In this document: positions 57,301 to 64,000 of the stretch, in pieces
How the letters are laid out: each line of letters opens with the position of its first letter
How positions within the stretch are numbered: position 1 is the stretch's first letter
Source of the DNA: Leptodontidium sp. MPI-SDFR-AT-0119
Lineage: Eukaryota; Ascomycota; Leotiomycetes; Helotiales; Leptodontidiaceae
Direction: 5' to 3'
Length of the DNA: 64,000 bases
NCBI GenBank assembly: GCA_020726505.1
Contig: JAHLEZ010000033.1
Location: 248,001-312,000 of the forward strand
Notes under the pieces: model-generated
Told to the model about the DNA's origin: nothing
Database searches by the model: none
What the model saw: the letters and a program-made list of their open reading frames with translations, nothing else
Translations under genes and position numbers: made by a program

Positions 57301-58131
57301 ATGTTACCGCCATCCGCAGACAGCCTATCTGGCGGACAGCCGCCATCCGTAAGACGCAACCCACCGCCTCTCCTGAGCGAAACCCGTGATCGTTCCGTGA
57401 GCACTGACGTTGTCGCTCAAACGCTGCCAGTGTTTCCCGGGTTTCGAAAACTTCCCCTCGAACTACGACTTAAGATCTGGAACATGGCCATACCCTGCCG
57501 TCTGATCACCATTACCCCGGAACTGGACCCAGAAAACTTCACTGGCGAGGTGGAAATCCAAACAGAGTCGATCACGATTCGAGGCGTGTGTCAAGAGTCT
57601 CGAAGGGAAGCTTCAAGAGGATATGAGACAGTCAGCTTCTCCGATGAGAATTTCTCCTCTATGTACATCGACTGGTCTCGAGACACTCTCTTCCTGGATC
57701 TTCCTGAGGAGTGTATAGATATCGACGAGGTGGTGAGCGTCCTCGGCACAGCTTTTCGATCGGTACAAACCCTTGCAGTCAGGATGAGAGCACATTGCTT
57801 CTGGGGCCTTGCTAGGTTCTTAAAGCAGTCCAACGAGCTGCAAAAGCTAATTTTTGTCGACGAACCCGAGCATCCACCTTTCCTACATATTGGGAATGCG
57901 AGCATGTACCTGGTGGATCTTGGGACATGGGGTTTCATCAAAGGCAATCTGGTGAACTTCTCCGAAAGCCATCAATTTTTTGAAGAGGGGACCTGGATCA
58001 AGCTAGGGGAGTCAAGTGAGCTTAAGCCGGTTGGTGTCAGGCAATGGGAAATGTCCATTGAAAACATTTCTTTGGTTAGACGATTGATAGAACGGGGAGA
58101 AAAGTACTTTTTGTTACTTCCACTTACCTAG
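57301..58131 (+). CDS. 2EXR-domain protein, paralog of 2030-3079
   Basis: A 276-residue single exon from ATG 57301. FPGFRKLPLELRLKIWNMA is the 2EXR opening motif (about residues 45-63), followed by CQESRREASRGYE and WSRDTLFLDLPEE. From there it aligns with the first 2EXR gene through HCFWGLARFLKQ, LQKLIFVDE, YLVDLGTWGFIKG and the YFLLLPLT end. It lacks that paralog's long N-terminal extension. The two are 55 kb apart on opposite strands. Function unknown. Confidence 0.85.
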   Translation: MLPPSADSLSGGQPPSVRRNPPPLLSETRDRSVSTDVVAQTLPVFPGFRKLPLELRLKIWNMAIPCRLITITPELDPENFTGEVEIQTESITIRGVCQESRREASRGYETVSFSDENFSSMYIDWSRDTLFLDLPEECIDIDEVVSVLGTAFRSVQTLAVRMRAHCFWGLARFLKQSNELQKLIFVDEPEHPPFLHIGNASMYLVDLGTWGFIKGNLVNFSESHQFFEEGTWIKLGESSELKPVGVRQWEMSIENISLVRRLIERGEKYFLLLPLT

Positions 58132-58549
58132 ACTAGATATTCGACTTTTTGAACTGGTCGGCTCAGTCAATGTAATTCTTTTCGTAAGAGCATACAACTT
58201 GAGACGGAAGATGTGAACAAGAAGGGAAGTCTACTTTCGGGAGTATTGATGGCCCAGTGAATGCCTCATTTTATTTTACAATCCCAAGGCAGTGGCCCAT
58301 GCACATAACAAAGCCTGCCACATCGAATGGTCTCGTGATTTGGCTTCTGTGATCATTGTCAAGCGCATGGCTCTCTCTACGCTTCTCATCACTGAAGGGT
58401 GACAAATGGGTTCTGCTTGTTTGAAAATGGAACTGGCAAAATATCATCTGGTAAGCACCATGTTACTAGCAATGACGTGCTATTGGTCGTGCCGTTCCTC
58501 CTAAATTTGTAGTTGCATGGTACAAGGTTAGTTTGCAAAAATTCCGTCC

Positions 58550-60650
58550 GTCCCGTCCTTTGCCACGAGGGCATATGCTTGGAATTCTGTGAGAAAGGAA
58601 TTCCTCGGCGTTGTTTGCCTCAAGAGACTATGCTCAAACTTGTATATCCTTTGACTGGTGTGTGTGTGAGAAAGGACTTCCCTCAGCATCGTCGCCAAAT
58701 TTGTGCCCAGCCTTGTATGTGACAACGACGTACGCTTAATTTCGCGTATGCTGAAATGATTTTTTAAGCAAGAATTCTTAGTGTACGAGGTTGAGACTAT
58801 GCTCATTTACAGAATTAAGTTCAAGCATATCTGAGTCAAAGCATAGACTTCATAAAAAAGCATACAAAAATAGAAGTACATGCACCCCTAATAGACGATG
58901 CGGGAGGCCTCCTCACGTGCAGGTTTAAGCATATACCCCGAGACAAGCGACAGTAGTGGGATCCTTTTGTGTAGACACAATTTTAGGCGTACGGAAACTG
59001 AGCGTAAGCCGTACCGTACATGCCGTCGTGATCACTTATGCCGGGGAATTTTAGGCCTACGCAGATTTCAGGTCTATGTGTACGCAGATTCAAAGATATG
59101 GCCCCAGAACAAGCGTCGGGATGAGGGTGGGGTACTGCCTACCCTTTCTCAAGACTTGGTTTTCGGCGTGCGCAGATCTAAGTATATGCCCCTAGAGAAG
59201 CGACGGCGGGGAGCCATTTCTATAGAGTCTACTTTAAGTATATGCAGGTTTCATTTATAAGTATACGCAGATTTGAGCATATGTCCTCAAGACAAGCGAC
59301 GGCGGGGGGCCGTTTCTGTAGACTCAACTTTTGGCATATGCAGGTTTCACTTTTGGTCACACGCTGATGTCAGTATGTACCCTCGAAGCACTGGGAGGAA
59401 GGTGGGAGGCATTCTGTGTAGTTTGAATTGTATGCATATGCAGATTTAAGGATATCCCACGGACTGCCATAACCACAAAAAAGTGGGGTAAAATCTTCCC
59501 CTAAAGTCGCTGTAAGCAGTCCCTGAAAGGTGTGGCCGAAGCGCTGTAACGAAAGCCTAGCGATGGATCTACAGCGCACTGTAGCCTGAGCCGAGCCCTG
59601 TAGCACACTGGCTCCTTTGAATACTGGCTTTCTGATTGGCCCTAATCCCTGCAACTACTAACTTTGACTAGCGTGGCAGTCCGTGGGATACTCCGGAACG
59701 AGCGCCGAGAGGAGGGTAGGTATTGCCTCCCTTCCAGACACAGTTTAGACATATGCCGATTTATGCATATGCCCTCGATATGGAGCGACGCAAGGAAAGC
59801 CCTGCGAGGAGACAGTTCTCGCGCCGGGCATGCTCTGACTCGATCCTGGGCAGGTTTAAGTGGAAAGGCGGACACCTTAGATCATGGGATGGTGGTTCGT
59901 GCTAACGCAGTCACCAAGAACAAACTCTTATTCTCCACAATGTGGTTGTGGCAAGTGATGAAGCTCGTAACATCGATCCTGGAACCGCGCCAGAGCAAGC
60001 CAACAACATGCCATTCGGCGTGCTCTGGCGGTCTCCATCAACCAGCATCAGAATGCTTGTCTGGACTGCAAATTCCCCGGCACGATGGGACACCTTGAGA
60101 TGCTTTCAGTGTATACATTCATATCTGTCTCCCTCTCCGGGCAGATCTGACGAAAGCTAAATTCTACCTCCCCTTGAACTCGGGTGGTTGGTGAGTAGAG
60201 TCAATTGGGCGGATGCGGGTAAACTACGCCTGCTGAGCAGAGCCGCTAGGAGGGATTACCCGGCTGGCTCGCATGCATGATGAGGTAACAGCGTCTGCAC
60301 TGTGATCATTTGAGAAAGACTTCCTAGGAGGATTTCGCCGGCGTCGCTATCATGAGCGAATATGCTTAAACTATGTATGCCTAACTAAGTCTGCACAAAG
60401 GGCTGCCTCCCATCTGCTTCCCAGAGCCTTTTCTAGGGGGCATAGGCTTAAATTTGCGTATGCAACCTGCTCCCGACGCATGTTTCGGGGACATATTCTT
60501 AAATCCGCGTATGCCTAGAACCATGCCTTGAAAAAGATTTCTTCCGGAGGATTCCCGGGCTCCACTTGTCATGGGAGCATGTACCTAAATCTGTGCTACG
60601 CAGAATTGAGTCTGCACAAAGGATTCCTCCCGTCGCTTGTCTCGAGGACG
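58550..60650. repeat. Old, diverged satellite with one non-repeat island
   Basis: Degenerate cores and bodies run through 58550-59450 and 59740-59790, and return from 60350 (for example CATAGGCTTAAATTTGCGTA, ACATATTCTTAAATCCGCGT). The stretch 59460-59740 and 59880-60300 is not obviously satellite and has short overlapping frames on both strands that I cannot support as genes. Unit identity increases towards array 3. Between 58132 and 58550 I see nothing. Confidence 0.6.
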
Positions 60651-61990
60651 TGGGGCGGCATATGCTTAAATCTGCATATGCTCAAAATCAAAAATGTCGC
60701 ACCTCCACCCCCCACTCCCACCCTCCTTCCTCGCGTCTGTCTCGCTTGTCTTGTCTTTGCGGTATATGCCTAAATCTGCATATGCCCAAAACCAAATATG
60801 TCGCACCCCTAACCCCACTCCCACCCTCCTTCCTGGCACCTGTCTCGCTTGTCTTTACGGCATATACTTAATCTACATATGCCTAAAATCAAAAATGTCG
60901 TATCCCCACCCCCTTCCCGACGCTTGTCTCGCTTGTCTTTGCGGCATATACTTAATCTACATATGCCTAAAATCAAAAATGTCGCACCCCCACTCCCACC
61001 TCCTTCCCCGCGTCTGTCTCGCTTGTCTTTGGGGCATATGCTTAAATCTGCATATGCCCAAAACCAAAAATGTCGCACCCCCACCCCCCACTCCCACCCT
61101 CCTTCCCTGCGTCTGTCTCGCTTGTCTCAGGGCATATGCAGATTTAAGTATATGCCCAAAACTAAAAATGTCGCACCCCCACCCCCCACTCCCACCCTCC
61201 TTCCTGGCACCTGTCTCGCTTGTCTTTACGGCATATACTTAATCTACATATGCCTAAAATCAAAAATGTCGTATCCCCACCCCCTTCCCGACGCTTGTCT
61301 CGCTTGTCTTTGCGGCATATACTTAATCTACATATGCCTAAAATCAAAAATGTCGCACCCCCACTCCCACCTCCTTCCCCGCGTCTGTCTCGCTTGTCTT
61401 TGGGGCATATGCTTAAATCTGCATATGCCCAAAACCAAAAATGTCGCACCCCCACCCCCCACTCCCACCCTCCTTCCCTGCGTCTGTCTCGCTTGTCTCA
61501 GGGCATATGCAGATTTAAGTATATGCCCAAAACTAAAAATGTCGCACCCCCACCCCCCACTCCCACCCTCCTTCCTGGCACCTGTCTCGCTTGTCTTTAC
61601 GGCATATACTTAATCTACATATGCCTAAAATCAAAAATGTCGTATCCCCACCCCCTTCCCGACGCTTGTCTCGCTTGTCTTTGCGGCATATACTTAATCT
61701 ACATATGCCTAAAATCAAAAATGTCGCACCCCCACTCCTATCCTCCTTCCCGGCATCTGTCTTTGCGGCGTATACTTGAATCTGCGTATGCCCTAAATCA
61801 AAAATGTCGCACCCCCACCCCCACTCCCACCCTCCTTCCCGGCATCTGTCTCGCTTGTCTTTGCGGCATATGCTTAGATCTGCGTATGCCCAAAATCAAG
61901 AACACCGCACCTCAAATCCCGCCCCTCAAATCCTGCCCCTCCCAGTACTTATTGTAAGGGCATCTCCTTAAATCTGCGTATGCCTCAGAT
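60651..61990 (+). repeat. Satellite array 3 with 371-bp higher-order repeat
   Basis: Same unit and orientation as array 1. Here a block of four units (about 371 bp) is repeated: the same sequence starts at 60849, 61220 and 61591 with no difference by eye until the third copy diverges after about 150 bp. Each block contains three cores reading TTAAATCT or TTAATCTA and one inverted core (AGATTTAA) after GTCTCAGG. The array ends in the AAATCCCGCCCCTCAAATCC variant near 61915, also found at 15245 and 27190. Confidence 0.9.
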
Positions 61991-62830
61991 CAGAATGACC
62001 GTACCCCCATACTCTTGCCGGCAATTATCTCGGGGATGTATGCTTAATTTCCGTATGCCTAAGATTGAGGGTGCAAAAGGCCGCAACACCACCTCGCAGT
62101 GCTTGTCACGGGGGCAGATACATAAAATCTGCGGACGCCTAAAATTAAGTCGGCATAACTCGGGGGAATATGCTTATACCAGGAAGCTCAGATTATTCTG
62201 TGGACAAAGATTTCTCCGGTGTCGCTTGTTGAAAGAAAATATTAAATCTGCGGAGCTTAAACTAAGTCTACTCATGAGGATTTCCTTGTCGTCGTATAGG
62301 ACAGCATGTGCTTTGATGTAGATCTACTTAAGATTAAGTCTGTAAATGGGAATATCCCCAGCGTCGTACGTGAGGAGGCATATGCTTGTATTTACTAGAA
62401 AGTGGCTCACTCTGCCCGTGACCTATGGAAAGCCGTCAACTAAAAACTTACAACAGCTTCCTTCAGAACCAGATTCGTCTGCGTTCGGTTGACACATTGT
62501 TAGCAGAAAAGTACCCTTGTAACAACGGAGCCGGGGAAACCCTGCGAGGACATCCGCCGAGGACATCCTCTCAAGACTGAGCTCTGGGTCTACGCAAATA
62601 TAAGCATATACTCCCGAAACAAGCGACTGCGAGTGGCCGTTTCTACATAGTCAATTTCTGGCATACGCACATTTCAGTATATCCTCCCCAGACAAAGCCC
62701 CACAAGGGTGATGAAGGAGGGGGGGGACCCTTCTGTGCCTACTTAATTTTCGGCATGGGCAGATTTAAGCATATGTCCTCACGGCAAGCGACAGGGAGGA
62801 TTCTTCTGTCAGACCTAGTTCTAGGCATAT
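61991..62830. repeat. Old, diverged satellite, right flank of array 3
   Basis: Cores such as TATGCTTAATTTCCGTATGCC and GCAGATTTAAGCATATGTCC, with ATTGAGGGTGCAAAAGG and CGTCGCTTGTTG bodies, degrade with distance from the array. No gene was supported before 63028. Confidence 0.6.
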
Positions 62831-63027
62831 ATAGATTTCAAGACAACCCGTCTAATTTGCCATCCCCACGACCCGCACGGCACCTGGGCACTTTTAGTAA
62901 AGTCTGCTCCTTGGCTCCTCGGGCACTTCGACCTCTTCATCCTCTTCACTTAGGACCTGGAAAGCTAGCACCGCCTTGACCTCTCGAATTTCGCCTTACA
63001 GGACGTCGGGTTGTTCGTGACAACAAC

Positions 63028-64000
63028 ATGGCTTCCCCATATTGGTTCCCTCCAGAGATCTGGAGTATGGTCTTCCAGATGATTTCTAAAGACTACCACT
63101 ACGACATCATGGACGTGCGACTCACGTGTAAGACCTTCGAAAGCTTGCAACTCCTTTCCTCCTCCCTCGCATGATTTGCGGCCCATGGTCGAGTTCGCTG
63201 ACTACGCTTACGGCTGTGTCGCGTCATCCTGTTTTAAGCAGGTCTATCAGGGAAGTTGTCTATACCTGCACCCGGTTTCAATCCATTAAAACATTTCCAG
63301 AGTATAAGGAGGCATTGCACAGGGCATATCCATTCGGCAGATGCGACGAACCGAGGTCTGAAGAGGAGGATCTGGGTCTGAATACAGCGTTTTCTGATTA
63401 CAGTCAGTACTACAACAACCAGGCCGCGATGGAAAGCTCTGGCGAGGTCATAGCTTGTCTTTGCTCCGCTCTAATGCGGATGCCAAATATCGAGAGAATT
63501 ACGATCTCGCCGAACTTCGAATACGAGTTGGACGACGAGCTGGATGACGAGCGGAACAATGAGCTGGACAGTTACCACTACCTGAAATACTTCCTGGATC
63601 CCAATCCAGCATATAACGAAGCATTCCTTCTTATGGCACGCGTTTTGTCACTCACAGGTGCGAATATCCAAGAACTCGAGATCGAAAGCGATGATGATGA
63701 TCGCGGACACGGTGTGGATGGAGCGCTCTTTCGAGGAATGTCACAGCTTAATTTGAGTCACTGCTGTGATGCCTTTCGCGGCCTTCGCAATATCAAGATC
63801 GCTGCCAACGAAGCCGACATCAACAACGGCTGGAGGACAGGAAATTTGGCCAGAATCTTATCAGGGGCGACAGATTTAGAAACGTTATGTATACGCTGCA
63901 GTAACGGGATGTTTCACATATCCACAAGATATATCCTAGGCACTGCAGTGTGGAGTCGTCTAACCTCTCTGGAATTCTTTGGGACGATTATTGATCAAGG
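63028..64000 (+). pseudogene. F-box-like protein, one-base frameshift, runs off window
   Basis: ATG 63028 opens MASPYWFPPEIWSMVFQMI, then DVRLTCKTFESL, an F-box-like start. That frame stops at 63172. The protein plainly continues in the next frame from about 63148 (TPFLLPRMICGPWSSSLTTL, then SRHPVLSRSIREVVYTCTRF) and stays open to base 64000. A single missing G in TTGCAACT (expected TTGGCAACT, giving Leu-Ala-Thr-Pro) would restore the frame. No intron with proper signals explains it without removing coding sequence. It may be a recent pseudogene or a sequence error. F-box proteins recruit substrates to SCF ubiquitin ligases; the C-terminal part here is LRR-like (LTSLEFFG). Confidence 0.6.

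Noticed and set aside
60528..61957. ORFs of 182-254 residues in array 3, some identical to each other
   Set aside because: Identity reflects the 371-bp duplication, not a gene family; sequence is the satellite unit.

Overview
The window is from a filamentous ascomycete (Pezizomycotina-type) nuclear genome. Genes carry short introns, mostly 44-59 bp, with fungal donors (GTRNGY), CTRAY branch sites and YAG or AAG acceptors. The gene families (2EXR, DUF3723, patatin and NB-ARC/TPR receptors, GH18 class V chitinase, pseudokinases, ferric reductase) are typical of fungal accessory regions. No ribosomal or tRNA gene was recognised. Exon models were built by eye from frame continuity and splice signals; total exon lengths divide by three in every multi-exon model.

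Layout. 2.0-12.2 kb holds a 2EXR protein divergent from a small coiled-coil gene, a DnaJ protein, two small genes and an 809-residue orphan. 12.4-15.5 kb is a tandem satellite array. 15.6-20.4 kb is a cluster of small coiled-coil or charged proteins. 20.8-24.3 kb holds a small cysteine-containing secreted protein and a GH18 chitinase whose catalytic motif carries Asp-to-Asn. 24.4-29.7 kb is satellite, mainly in the opposite orientation to the first array. 30.5-38.0 kb holds two convergent patatin genes: a RING-like/patatin phospholipase and a patatin-NB-ARC-TPR receptor. 39-48 kb holds fragments of a Ulp1-like protease and an orphan, a DUF3723 gene, a four-helix membrane protein, a foldback transposon and a MADS-like small protein. 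48-58 kb holds two pseudokinases, a ferric reductase and a second 2EXR gene. 58.5-62.8 kb is satellite again, and a frameshifted F-box-like gene runs off the right edge.

Two signals stand out. First, DUF3723, ferric reductase, patatin phospholipase and NLR together match the recurrent cargo of Starship giant transposons, although no captain (DUF3435 tyrosine recombinase) is visible here. Second, satellite cores at hundreds of positions consist of two inverted GGGCATATGC-type arms around an asymmetric 8-bp spacer. The core occurs in both orientations inside otherwise co-oriented units, resembling a site-specific recombinase target. Linking the two signals is inference.
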